Assembly (NCBI GenBank): GCA_023252275.1
Contig: JAHHGO010000007.1
Coordinates: 1 to 34,679 of the forward strand
Reading direction: 5' to 3'
Source of the DNA: Alphaproteobacteria bacterium
GTDB taxonomy: Bacteria; Pseudomonadota; Alphaproteobacteria; UBA11222
Length of the DNA stretch: 34,679 bases
Positions 17,295 to 25,500 of this stretch are shown piece after piece. Position 1 is the stretch's first letter, and every line of letters starts with the position of its first letter. The translations under genes and the position numbers were made by a program. Below the pieces are notes generated by a model, which saw nothing but the letters and a program-made list of their open reading frames with translations, ran no database searches and was not told the DNA's origin.

Positions 17295-18452
17295 ATGCAT
17301 ATTGGAATTCTGACCGGCGGCGGCGATGTGCCGGGACTAAATCCCTGTATCAAGGCCGTGACCCGGCAGGCCCTGCGGCTGGGCTGGCGGGTGACCGGCC
17401 TGCGCAAGGGCTGGGCCGCGCCGCTATCGTTCAATCCCGATGACCCCGCCAGTTCGCAGGAATGGCTGTTGCCGCTTGACGCCAATGTCGTGCGCACGAT
17501 TGATCGCAGCGGCGGCACCATCCTGCACACGTCCCGCACCAATCCGGGCAAGGTCAAGGCTGCGGACGTTCCGGCGTTTATTGACGCCAGCAAATTTCCC
17601 GTCAACAAGGATGGAACAATTGATTGCACCAGACATGTGCTGAAAGTGCTGGAGCATCTCAAAATTGACGCGCTGGTGCCTATCGGCGGCGACGACACGC
17701 TGTCCTATGCCGCGCGGCTGTCGCGCGAAGGCGTGCGGGTCATGTCGGTGCCGAAAACCATGGACAATGACGTGTTCGGCACGGATTATTGCATCGGCTT
17801 TTCCACCGCGGTCAGCCGTTCGGTTGAATTCATCACCGCACTGCGCACGCCGACGGGCAGCCATGAGCGCATCGCCGTGATTGAATTGTTTGGCCGCAAT
17901 TCCGGCGAAACCGCGTTGATCTCCGGTTTTCTCGCCGATGCGGACCGGGTGGCGATACCGGAATGCATCATCGATATTGACCGGCTGGCCGGACAGATCG
18001 TGGCCGACCGCGCCGCCAATCCTTCCAATTACGCCCTTATTGTTGTTTCGGAAGGCGCCATCATTGAGGGCGGCAGTGTGATTGAACGGGGCGAGGCCGA
18101 CGCCTATGGCCATCGCAAGCTGGGCGGCATCGGCGAAATTATCGGCGAAGAGCTGAAACAGCGCACCGGAGTCAATATTGTCAGCCAGTCGCTGGCCTAT
18201 CTGATGCGCGCGGGCGGACCGGATGCGCTCGACCGCATGGTTGCGGCCAGTTATGGCGCTATGGCCGTGCAATTGCTGGCGGACGGTGAACAGGGCAAGA
18301 TGATGGCCATACGCGATGGCAATTACACCACGGTTCCCAGCGACACCTGCATTCAGGGGGAACGCCGTGTCGATGTGGGCGCGCTCTATGACACGCAGGA
18401 ATATCGCCCGCAAATCGCCAATGTCCGGGGCAAGCCTATGTTCCTGTATTGA
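17295..18452 (+). CDS. 6-phosphofructokinase, PPi-dependent or mixed-substrate type
   Basis: 385-residue PfkA-family enzyme phosphorylating fructose 6-phosphate at C1. It shows [11 protein letters not shown] at the N-terminus, phosphoryl-donor loop GGDDT (Asp133, Asp134), PKTMDND (residues 153-159, Lys154, catalytic Asp157 region), and FGRNSG for the sugar-phosphate site. In this family an Asp after GGD and a Lys before TxDND mark pyrophosphate-dependent enzymes, whereas ATP enzymes have GGDG and a non-Lys residue. PPi dependence is therefore predicted from sequence, not shown. A purine-rich GCAGGAGCAA precedes the ATG. It is the only glycolytic gene in the window. Confidence 0.9.
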   Translation: MHIGILTGGGDVPGLNPCIKAVTRQALRLGWRVTGLRKGWAAPLSFNPDDPASSQEWLLPLDANVVRTIDRSGGTILHTSRTNPGKVKAADVPAFIDASKFPVNKDGTIDCTRHVLKVLEHLKIDALVPIGGDDTLSYAARLSREGVRVMSVPKTMDNDVFGTDYCIGFSTAVSRSVEFITALRTPTGSHERIAVIELFGRNSGETALISGFLADADRVAIPECIIDIDRLAGQIVADRAANPSNYALIVVSEGAIIEGGSVIERGEADAYGHRKLGGIGEIIGEELKQRTGVNIVSQSLAYLMRAGGPDALDRMVAASYGAMAVQLLADGEQGKMMAIRDGNYTTVPSDTCIQGERRVDVGALYDTQEYRPQIANVRGKPMFLY

Positions 18453-18509
18453 CGGTACAGACAAAAGCATGGTCTGAGGGCGGCGGATATTGCTAATCTG
18501 AAATTAAGC

Positions 18510-18538
18510 ATCATGTCTGATGATCTAATCAGCATGAT
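18510..18538. promoter_or_regulatory. Inverted repeat upstream of the TPR lipoprotein gene
   Basis: ATCATG-t-CTGAT, loop gatcta, ATCAGCATGAT. The arms pair over 11 bases with one bulged T. It lies 107 bases before the chosen lipoprotein start and covers an upstream in-frame ATG (18513). It could be an operator or an mRNA hairpin. The protein-binding partner is unknown. Confidence 0.4.
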
Positions 18539-18644
18539 TTCTCGAATGTTGACGTGGCGCAAAGGGCGGATCGGAACTAATCAGGTGGCGTTTTTTCAAT
18601 CTGGAACAGATATCGGCGTAAAGCTGCGGCCTTCCCGGCCTGCA

Positions 18645-20426
18645 ATGATCAGGCTGGCGCTTGCCGGGGCAGTGCTTCTGGCGGCGGCCTGTTCAGAACC
18701 GGCTCCTGAGGCGGGTACGGAAAAAACTACGGAACCCGTAGCGGATAAAGTTCAAAACGCCCCGCCGCCAGCCACCATCATCCCGGTATCCGCCTCGCTT
18801 TCAGGCAATTATCTGGCGGGCATTCATGCGCGCACCCTGAATGACAGCGCCGCCGCTTCCAAATATATGGATCATGTGCTTGCCGCCGATCCCAACAATG
18901 CCGGTGTGCAGAATTCGGCTTTCATCCTAAGGCTGCAAAATGGCGATGTGGAAGCAGCCCTTCCTTTGGCAAGGCAATTACAACAGGCTAAAGCGAATAA
19001 CCAGCTTATCGCTGTCAGCCTGATCAGCGATGCATTCAAAAAGCGTGATTTCGCCCAGGCGAAATCACTGATCGCCGATCTTGACCGTCAGGGGCTGGGC
19101 GAATTACTGCAACCGCTGCTTGGCGCATGGGCGCTGGCAGGCCTTGGCGAAATGGATGCGGCGCTGGCGGAACTTGATCCGGCAACCAGACGAAATTCGT
19201 TCCAGCCCTTCTATCTGTTTCACCGCGCGCTTATGGCGGCGCTGACGAAGCAGGATAAACTGGCCGAGCAATATTTTACCGAACTGCTGGATGATGCGGG
19301 CAATCGTTCAATCCGGGCCGCACAGGCATTTGGATTATATCTGGAAACACGCGATCAATATCCGCGCGCGGCGGAAATCTATCGCGGCCTGCTGCAACCC
19401 GTTAACCCGCACCCAATCCTGAGCGCGGCGCTGGCGCGCAATGCAGCGAAACAACCCGCGCAATTGCTGATCAGTGATGCAACAGCCGGTGCGGCGGAAG
19501 TGCTGTACGGTTTAAGCAGCGTGTTAAGTCAGGATAGCGAACCCAATCCATTGCCGCTGCTCTATCTGCGGTTGGCCATCCATATGCGCCCTGATTTTGA
19601 GGAGGCCAGAATGCTGCTGGCTGGCGTGCTTGAAGGGCTGAAACGCCATGACGATGCCATTGCTGTCTATGAAGCTATTCCGGACAGTTCGGCGCAATTC
19701 GAAACTGCGCGCATTCAGATCGCCAATAATGCCGATCAGGCCGGCCGCACCGATGATGGCGTCGAAGGGCTGCGCCGATATATCGCAAAATATCCCGATC
19801 GCGCGAACCTGGCGCAACTTGCGCTCGCCGACCTGCTGCGCAGCCATGAACGCTATGCCGATGCCATTCCGGTCTATGACAAAGTGATTGCCGCGCTGGG
19901 CGATCCCAAACCCTATCATTGGCAGATTTTATATGCGCGCGGTATAACCTATGAGCGCGCGGGCGACTGGCCCAAGGCTGAAAGCGATCTGTTGCACGCG
20001 CTGGAGCTTGAACCGGAACAGCCAAATGTTCTTAATTACCTTGCCTATTCCTGGATCGACAAGGGGCTGAATATCCCGCGCGCCAAAGTGATGATTGAAA
20101 ACGCTGCGCGCCAGCGGCCGGAAGATGGCGCCATTATCGACAGTCTGGGCTGGATTCAATATCGCATCGGCGAATTCAAGGCGGCCGTCGAAACGCTGGA
20201 AAACGCCATCAGCCTGATGCCCCAGGACGCGGTGATCAATGATCATCTGGGCGATGCCTACTGGCAGGTCGGACGCAGGCTGGAAGCGCAATTTCAGTGG
20301 CAGCGCGCGCTGTCATTTGATCCGGACCCCAAGATCAGGCGCGATATAGAAAAGAAACTGCAATATGGACTGGATGAACCCCCAACTCCACCGACGCCCG
20401 TAGCGCCAAGTGCCCAGAAATCCTGA
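18645..20426 (+). CDS. TPR-repeat lipoprotein
   Basis: About 593 residues from this start. A short signal peptide with a lipobox-like end (MIRLALAGAVLLAAAC, Cys16) is followed by a low-complexity Pro/Ala/Thr/Glu tether and then tetratricopeptide repeats to the C-terminus. The clearest repeats lie in the last 200 residues (GDWPKAESDLLHALELEPEQ, then GEFKAAVETLENAISLMPQD, then a related QWQRALSFDPD unit). The frame is open from an ATG at 18513, but its 44-residue prefix would bury the signal peptide and begins within an inverted repeat, so I prefer 18645. A periplasmic outer-membrane-anchored scaffold or assembly factor is inferred. Its end overlaps the ispE start by 17 bases. Confidence 0.8.
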   Translation: MIRLALAGAVLLAAACSEPAPEAGTEKTTEPVADKVQNAPPPATIIPVSASLSGNYLAGIHARTLNDSAAASKYMDHVLAADPNNAGVQNSAFILRLQNGDVEAALPLARQLQQAKANNQLIAVSLISDAFKKRDFAQAKSLIADLDRQGLGELLQPLLGAWALAGLGEMDAALAELDPATRRNSFQPFYLFHRALMAALTKQDKLAEQYFTELLDDAGNRSIRAAQAFGLYLETRDQYPRAAEIYRGLLQPVNPHPILSAALARNAAKQPAQLLISDATAGAAEVLYGLSSVLSQDSEPNPLPLLYLRLAIHMRPDFEEARMLLAGVLEGLKRHDDAIAVYEAIPDSSAQFETARIQIANNADQAGRTDDGVEGLRRYIAKYPDRANLAQLALADLLRSHERYADAIPVYDKVIAALGDPKPYHWQILYARGITYERAGDWPKAESDLLHALELEPEQPNVLNYLAYSWIDKGLNIPRAKVMIENAARQRPEDGAIIDSLGWIQYRIGEFKAAVETLENAISLMPQDAVINDHLGDAYWQVGRRLEAQFQWQRALSFDPDPKIRRDIEKKLQYGLDEPPTPPTPVAPSAQKS

Positions 20427-21276
20427 CCGCCATTCGTTGATCGCCCCCGCCAAACTGAATCTTTACCTGCATGTCACCGGGCGGCGCGGCAGCTATCACC
20501 TCATTGAAAGCCTGGCTGTCTTTACACAGTTCGGCGATCGTCTGGAGGTGTCGGAAGGCGCGGATATTTCATTACAGGTTGAAGGGCCGTTTGCGGCGGA
20601 TTGCGGGCCGCCGGAAAATAATCTTGTGCTACGCGCCGCGCAGGCCCTGGCGGCGCTGGCGCCAGGGCCCGTGGGCGCGATGCTGAAATTACAGAAATTT
20701 CTGCCTGCCGCGAGCGGGATGGGCGGCGGGTCATCCGATGCGGCAGCGGCACTCCGGCTGCTGATCCCATTCTGGAAGTTACACATAGATGACATAACGC
20801 TGGACAATCTGGCGCTGCGGCTGGGCGCGGATGTTCCCGTATGTTTGCGGCGCAGGCCGACGCTTGTGAGCGGTATTGGCGATGCGTTGCGGGATGCGCC
20901 GCAACTGCCGTCATGTTATGTCTTGCTGGTCAATCCGCGCATTCCGCTTGCCACGCAAGCGGTGTTTGAAAGACTGAATGGGCAGTTTGGCATGGCGGCC
21001 AGGCCTTTGCCTTCCAGGATTGCCAATGTAAAAAAGCTGGCGCGCATATTGAATGTCCACCGCAATGACCTGCAAAGCCCCGCCATAGCGCTAGTGCCTG
21101 AAATCGGGATCGTGCTGGAACTTTTGAGCAAACTGCATGGCTGTCTGCTGGCGCGTATGTCGGGCAGCGGCGCAACCTGTTTTGCCCTGTTTGCGCAGGC
21201 CGACGAGATGGGCGCGGCGGCTCAGGCCGTCACCGCACAACATCCCGGATATTGGATAGCGCAAACCCGTTTTTGA
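20410..21276 (+). CDS. ispE: 4-diphosphocytidyl-2-C-methyl-D-erythritol kinase
   Basis: GHMP kinase of the MEP isoprenoid pathway, phosphorylating CDP-methylerythritol. 288 residues. It begins with PAKLNLYLHVTGRR carrying the conserved Lys and Asn, has the ATP loop PAASGMGGGSSDAAAALR and ADVPVCL, and ends with the third GHMP motif ARMSGSGATCFALF. The start is GTG, 17 bases inside the TPR gene, so the two are translationally coupled. One oddity: the usual DGYHxL block after the N-terminal motif reads GSYHLIES, losing the Asp-Gly pair. The rest is canonical, so activity is likely retained. Confidence 0.93.
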   Translation: MPRNPDRHSLIAPAKLNLYLHVTGRRGSYHLIESLAVFTQFGDRLEVSEGADISLQVEGPFAADCGPPENNLVLRAAQALAALAPGPVGAMLKLQKFLPAASGMGGGSSDAAAALRLLIPFWKLHIDDITLDNLALRLGADVPVCLRRRPTLVSGIGDALRDAPQLPSCYVLLVNPRIPLATQAVFERLNGQFGMAARPLPSRIANVKKLARILNVHRNDLQSPAIALVPEIGIVLELLSKLHGCLLARMSGSGATCFALFAQADEMGAAAQAVTAQHPGYWIAQTRF

Positions 21277-21281
21277 ACAGA

Positions 21282-22130
21282 TTATTTTGCCAGTTCGCGC
21301 GAGCGGCGGGTGGCGGCGAGCACAGCCTCATCCATCAGGCTTTGCAGCCCATCCGCCCGCATCAGCACCTCAAGCGCCGCAGCGGTCGTACCGCCAGGGC
21401 TGGTGACATTTTCCCGCAAGGTGGCGGCAGGATGGTCCGGCTGCGCCGCCAGCGCCGCGGCGCCGCTCACCGTCTGTCTGGCCAGAAGATAAGATAATTC
21501 CGAATCAAGACCGGCCTTTTCGCCCGCTTTGGCCAGCGCCTCGATCAACAGAAACACATAGGCCGGGCCACTGCCCGACACGGCGGTCACGGCGTCCATC
21601 AGGGACTCATCGGCAATCCAGGCCACCTCACCCACCGCGCCAAGCAGGCCGCCCGCCAGATCCTGTTTTGCGGGCGTGACGCGCGAATTGGCAAACAGCA
21701 CGCTCATGCCCAGGCCAATGGCGGCGGGCGTGTTGGGCATGGCGCGCACAATCGGGGCGCCTGCAAAATACTGTTCCAGAAAACTGACCGGTTTGCCCGC
21801 GGCAATGGACAGGACCAGCGCGCCCCGCACCGCCAGAGGCTGAAACTGCGGCAACACATCCGGCATCACCTGCGGCTTTACCGCCAGAACCAGCACCGCC
21901 GCGTCCTGAATATCGCTGATTGCAGGGTTCAGCCGGATCGCCTGCGCCGCTGTCAGTGCTTGCAATTCCGGGCTGGGAGCAGGTTCAAAAACCACCATCT
22001 GAGGGCCCGTAAGACCTCTGGCCAGCCAGCCGCGCAGCAGCGCATCGCCCATTTTGCCGGCGCCCGCCAGCACCAGAGAACCGGGAAATTCCAGACTGGC
22101 CTTTGCCGCCGGGGGTGCTTGTATGCTCAC
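21282..22130 (-). CDS. proC: Pyrroline-5-carboxylate reductase
   Basis: 282 residues. Last step of proline synthesis, reducing 1-pyrroline-5-carboxylate with NAD(P)H. The Rossmann motif LAGAGKMGDALLRGW is at about residues 21-35. VLAVKPQVM, VRAMPNTPAAIGLGMSVL and the dimer-domain signature DAVTAVSGSGPAYVFLLIEAL are diagnostic, and the C-terminal TVSGAAAL...LRENVTSPGGTTAAALEVL block completes the family pattern. The start codon is GTG and overlaps the ybjN stop (GTGA), so the two are coupled. It converges on ispE with a five-base gap. Confidence 0.95.
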   Translation of the reverse strand: MSIQAPPAAKASLEFPGSLVLAGAGKMGDALLRGWLARGLTGPQMVVFEPAPSPELQALTAAQAIRLNPAISDIQDAAVLVLAVKPQVMPDVLPQFQPLAVRGALVLSIAAGKPVSFLEQYFAGAPIVRAMPNTPAAIGLGMSVLFANSRVTPAKQDLAGGLLGAVGEVAWIADESLMDAVTAVSGSGPAYVFLLIEALAKAGEKAGLDSELSYLLARQTVSGAAALAAQPDHPAATLRENVTSPGGTTAAALEVLMRADGLQSLMDEAVLAATRRSRELAK

Positions 22131-22642
22131 GCCTCTCCCATGGTTTCCATCATACAGGCATTGACAGCGTCATTGGCCGCCATGCCGCTCCATATTACAT
22201 ATTGCAGCGCCGGATAGAACATCTCACAGGCTTCAAGCGCCAGATCGATAATATCCTCGGCCTGCCCGCTGGACAGTTCCGATCCGCGCATCGGCACGCC
22301 ATAGCGGAACATCACGGCGCGTTCTTCCGCCCACCAGTCAAAATGACCAAGCCAGTTGCGCGCATTGATCAGCGCCAGAAGATGAAACACCTCGTTCTGC
22401 CGGGGCTCCGGCACCCTGGCCTCGAACATCAGGGTCAATTGCACCGCGTCACAATCGGTCAGATAATTGAAACCCAGGCGAAAATCAGTCCATTTGCCGC
22501 CGCTGAACAGAGTCAGTTCTACATCTGATTCCCGTTCATAGGGCCATTCCCGGGCCCCGGTAACCTGTTCTATTACATCGATAGGATTTGATTCTTGATC
22601 TGCTGTGGAGAAGGTATCAAAGGCCGGACTGTTACTGCCCAT
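22127..22642 (-). CDS. YbjN-domain protein
   Basis: 171 residues, YbjN family (putative sensory/regulatory, chaperone-like fold, molecular role not settled). Recognisable family features are the acidic/aromatic start of the domain (YERESDVELTLFSGGKWTDF), the LLALINARNWLGHFDWW segment and RYGVPMRGSELSSGQ. No signal peptide or membrane segment. GGGGGC precedes the ATG. It is immediately upstream of proC with overlapping stop and start. The ybjN-proC linkage recurs in alphaproteobacteria, which supports the call. Confidence 0.85.
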   Translation of the reverse strand: MGSNSPAFDTFSTADQESNPIDVIEQVTGAREWPYERESDVELTLFSGGKWTDFRLGFNYLTDCDAVQLTLMFEARVPEPRQNEVFHLLALINARNWLGHFDWWAEERAVMFRYGVPMRGSELSSGQAEDIIDLALEACEMFYPALQYVIWSGMAANDAVNACMMETMGEA

Positions 22643-22927
22643 AAGCGCCCCCTAAATCTGACGAAAAAATCGTCGAACCGGTCCAGATTTGGTAGTCAAC
22701 ATAACCACTACCACAAGAGAGTGTAACTTGCCGCAACTGCGTCGTCCAGCGCTATATCCGTTCTTTCTGAAACAGCAGGCTTTATCCCGCTCAGCTTTGC
22801 CAGCCGGATTTCCCTGTCCTGAAGTGCGCAAATGGCGCTTGACAGCCATCCTCTAATTCATGATCATAGATTGCATAAGTCACGCAAGCGCTGCCGGAAC
22901 AGCGCATACCATAAGGGAGAGAGCGCA
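22643..22927. other. Divergent intergenic region with two small inverted repeats and a promoter candidate
   Basis: 285 bases between the ybjN and amidohydrolase starts. It contains GACGA-aaaaa-TCGTC (22660-22674) and TGGTAGT-(10 bases)-ACTACCA (22690-22713). TTGACA at 22839-22844 is followed after 17 bases by GATCAT (22862-22867), a candidate promoter for the first amidohydrolase with a leader of about 55 bases. I see no convincing gene here. Confidence 0.45.
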
Positions 22928-24088
22928 ATGATACCAAGAGGCGCCATTTCGGCCGACAGCCATGTAAGCGAGCCGCCCAATTGTTACATTGACTATATTG
23001 ATCCGAAATATCGCGCCGATGCGCCGCATATCGAAACCCTTCCCGACGGGCAGGACGTTTATGTCATCAAGGACCTGAAGCGCAACGTGCCGCTCGCATT
23101 GCTCGACGGCGCCGGTTATTCGATCCCCGACCGCAATGCACGGGTCGGCAAGATCAAATTCAAGGATACCCGCGACAGCGGCTGGAACCCGAAAGCGCGC
23201 GAGGCCGATCAGATCCGCGACGGCATCGCCGCCGAGGTCTTGTACGCCTCGGTCGGCATGGCGCTGTGCACCCATCCGGACCCGGATTATAAAAACGCCT
23301 GTATGCAGGCCTATAATCGCTGGCTGCAAACTTTTTGCGCCGGCTTGCCGGACCGGCTGTTCGGGCTGGCGATGACGGCGGTGCTGTCGGTCGATAGCGC
23401 CATCGAGGATTTCCGGCGCGCCAAGGAAATGGGCTTTGTCGGTATGATGATGCCGGGCGAGCCGGTGCATGAGGATTATGATCATCCGTCCTATGATGCG
23501 CTGTGGGAATGCGCCGCCGATCTGGGCATGCCGATCTGTTTCCATATTCTGACTTCGAAAAGCGGCGGCCTGGGCCGCAAGAGCAATTCGTTCCGCGGCC
23601 ATTCGATGAATGGCTTCATGACCATTATCCGCGCTGTGCAGGATGTGATCGGCATGATGGTGCTGGGCGGCGTGTTCGAGCGGCATCCGAAACTGAAGCT
23701 GGTCTGCGCCGAGGGTGATGCAGGCTGGATGCCGCATTACATGTACCGCATGGACCATGCGGCGAAATTCAATGTGGTGGGCGGCCTGCTCAGGGGCATG
23801 ACCAAACTGCCCAGCGAATATCTGAAAAGCAATGTCTGGATGACCTTTCAGGATGACTGGATCGCCTTTGAGACGGCGCATCTGCTGAATGACAGGCAGC
23901 TGATCTGGGCCAATGATTTTCCGCATACGGATTCGACCTGGCCAAAATCCCAGCAGCTTCTGAACGAACATGCCAGCAAATTGAGCGAGGCGCAGCGCCA
24001 GAGGATCATGCGTGACAATGTGGCCGAACTGTTCAACCTGCCCGCGGGCAACGAATCCTGGCAGATGAACAGGATGGCGGCTGAATAA
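22928..24088 (+). CDS. Amidohydrolase-2 family metal-dependent hydrolase, copy 1
   Basis: 386-residue TIM-barrel hydrolase or decarboxylase of the amidohydrolase-2 family (relatives act on aromatic acids or their ring-cleavage products; substrate here unknown). Likely metal ligands are the N-terminal ADSH motif (Asp10, His12), CFHILT in mid-protein, the MPHYMYRMDH block and the late Asp in WANDFPHTDSTWP. The frame is open upstream, but the ATG at 22928 has AGGGAGAG before it and aligns with the start of the following paralog (MIPxGxISADSH). First of a tandem pair, in an accessory region. Confidence 0.9.
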   Translation: MIPRGAISADSHVSEPPNCYIDYIDPKYRADAPHIETLPDGQDVYVIKDLKRNVPLALLDGAGYSIPDRNARVGKIKFKDTRDSGWNPKAREADQIRDGIAAEVLYASVGMALCTHPDPDYKNACMQAYNRWLQTFCAGLPDRLFGLAMTAVLSVDSAIEDFRRAKEMGFVGMMMPGEPVHEDYDHPSYDALWECAADLGMPICFHILTSKSGGLGRKSNSFRGHSMNGFMTIIRAVQDVIGMMVLGGVFERHPKLKLVCAEGDAGWMPHYMYRMDHAAKFNVVGGLLRGMTKLPSEYLKSNVWMTFQDDWIAFETAHLLNDRQLIWANDFPHTDSTWPKSQQLLNEHASKLSEAQRQRIMRDNVAELFNLPAGNESWQMNRMAAE

Positions 24089-24103
24089 TCCGTCCGCACG
24101 TCG

Positions 24104-24128
24104 GTGCCCGGCCTTAATGACCGGGCAC
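24104..24128 (+). terminator. Intercistronic hairpin between the amidohydrolase genes
   Basis: GTGCCCGG (24104-24111), nine-base loop, CCGGGCAC (24121-24128), then only TTT. The perfect 8-base-pair GC-rich stem with a weak T-run suggests attenuation or mRNA end protection between the paralogs rather than full termination. Confidence 0.4.
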
Positions 24129-24236
24129 TTTGCATGGCGGCCCCTACGGCAGGAAGATTTTCCTTCATATCGGCAACCTTTCCCCTTTATATTATACCCA
24201 GAATTAATTGAACGAACCAACCGGAGGAACACCGTC

Positions 24237-25394
24237 ATGATCCCGCAAGGCACGATCTCCGCGGACAGCCATATTGTTGAGCCGCCAAATTGCTATGTGG
24301 ATTTTATCGATCCGAAATATCGCGACACCGCGCCGCGCGTGGTGAAGCGCGAAGACGGCGCCGAGATGTATCTCGTCGAGGGCATGAAAAGGTCCGCCCC
24401 CATCGGTTTCATCGACGGGGCCGGGCTGACCGTGGCCGAGCGCGCCAAACGCGCCCAGGCCATGACATGGGCTGAAGTGCGCGATGGCGGCTATGACGGC
24501 AAGGCGCGCGCGGCCTATCAGGATCGTGACGGCATTGCCGCTGAAATCATCTACGCCTCGCTCGGCATGGCGCTGTGCATTCACCGCGACCTGGACTACA
24601 AGGACGCCTGCATGAAGGCGTATAATCGCTGGCTGCAGGGCTTCTGCGCGGATTCACCCGACCGGCTGTTCGGGCTGGCCATGACCTCGGTGCGCGATAT
24701 TGACAGCGCCATCGATGATTTCCGCCGCGCCAAGGAAATGGGCCATGTCGGCATGATGATGCCAGGCTTTCCGGGCTATGAGGATTATGACCATCCGGAT
24801 TATGACGCGTTGTGGCAGTGCGCCACCGATCTGGATCTGCCGATCTGCTTTCATATTCTGACGGCGCGCGGCGGCGGCATTTACGATAATCGCCGGGGCC
24901 ATCCGATCAATGCGTTCCTTGGCATCATCCGCGCCGTGCAGGACGTGATCGGCACCATCGTGCTGGGCGGGGCGTTCGAGCGCTTTCCAAAACTGAAACT
25001 GGTCTGCGCCGAAGGCGACGCCGGATGGATGCCGCATTACATGTACCGCATGGACCATGCCGCCTTCAACCACGCCCAGACCGGCATCATCAAAGGGCTG
25101 ACCAAGCTGCCCAGCGAATATCTGAAAAGCAATGTCTGGATGACGTTTCAGGATGACTGGATTGCGTTCCGCTCGGTAGCCGCCGGAATGCTGGACTCCT
25201 CGCAATTGCTGTGGGCGAATGATTTTCCGCACACGGATTCCACCTGGCCGCGCTCGCAGGCGCTGCTGGCGCAGCACACGGGCGCGCTGACCGAGGCGCA
25301 ACGCCAGGCCATTATGCGCGACAATGTGGCGAAGCTGTTCAACCTGCCCGCCGGAAATCTGTCCTGGCAGATGCAGAAAGCGGCGGCGGAATAG
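24237..25394 (+). CDS. Amidohydrolase-2 family metal-dependent hydrolase, copy 2
   Basis: 385-residue paralog of the preceding gene with the same metal-site blocks (ADSH with Asp10 and His12; CFHILT; MPHYMYRMDH; WANDFPHTDSTWP) and near-identical stretches such as KLPSEYLKSNVWMTFQDDWI. The ATG at 24237 has GGAGGA upstream. The copies differ mainly in residues about 40-80 and around GGGIYDNRRGH (copy 1: GGLGRKSNSFRGH), positions that could line the active site, so different substrates or a two-subunit enzyme are both possible. Inference only. It is 148 bases after copy 1. Confidence 0.9.
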   Translation: MIPQGTISADSHIVEPPNCYVDFIDPKYRDTAPRVVKREDGAEMYLVEGMKRSAPIGFIDGAGLTVAERAKRAQAMTWAEVRDGGYDGKARAAYQDRDGIAAEIIYASLGMALCIHRDLDYKDACMKAYNRWLQGFCADSPDRLFGLAMTSVRDIDSAIDDFRRAKEMGHVGMMMPGFPGYEDYDHPDYDALWQCATDLDLPICFHILTARGGGIYDNRRGHPINAFLGIIRAVQDVIGTIVLGGAFERFPKLKLVCAEGDAGWMPHYMYRMDHAAFNHAQTGIIKGLTKLPSEYLKSNVWMTFQDDWIAFRSVAAGMLDSSQLLWANDFPHTDSTWPRSQALLAQHTGALTEAQRQAIMRDNVAKLFNLPAGNLSWQMQKAAAE

Positions 25395-25460
25395 GATTTT
25401 CTCCGCCGGCTCGCCGCGCAGGCGCCGGCGCAGCGGGCCGCCTCCGGGATACGCAATTTT

Positions 25461-25500
25461 ACCTGATCAGATAGAACCATCCGGTTCTATCTGATCAGGT
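25461..25500. repeat. Perfect 18-bp inverted repeat spanning the end of the SGNH gene
   Basis: ACCTGATCAGATAGAACC, loop ATCC, GGTTCTATCTGATCAGGT. The left arm is intergenic. The right arm holds the last codons and the TAG stop of the minus-strand gene. No T-tract follows on either strand, so it is not a classic intrinsic terminator, although its place between convergent genes suits a bidirectional transcript end. Each arm carries a TGATCA. Confidence 0.8.

Noticed and set aside
18457-18476. CAGAC/GTCTG hairpin after the phosphofructokinase gene as a terminator
   Set aside because: Five-base stem with a long loop and no T-tract.
22652-22849. 65-residue minus-strand frame between ybjN and the first amidohydrolase, and a plus-strand frame across the same gap
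   Set aside because: No recognisable family, no good ribosome site, and the region has promoter-like and inverted-repeat features instead.
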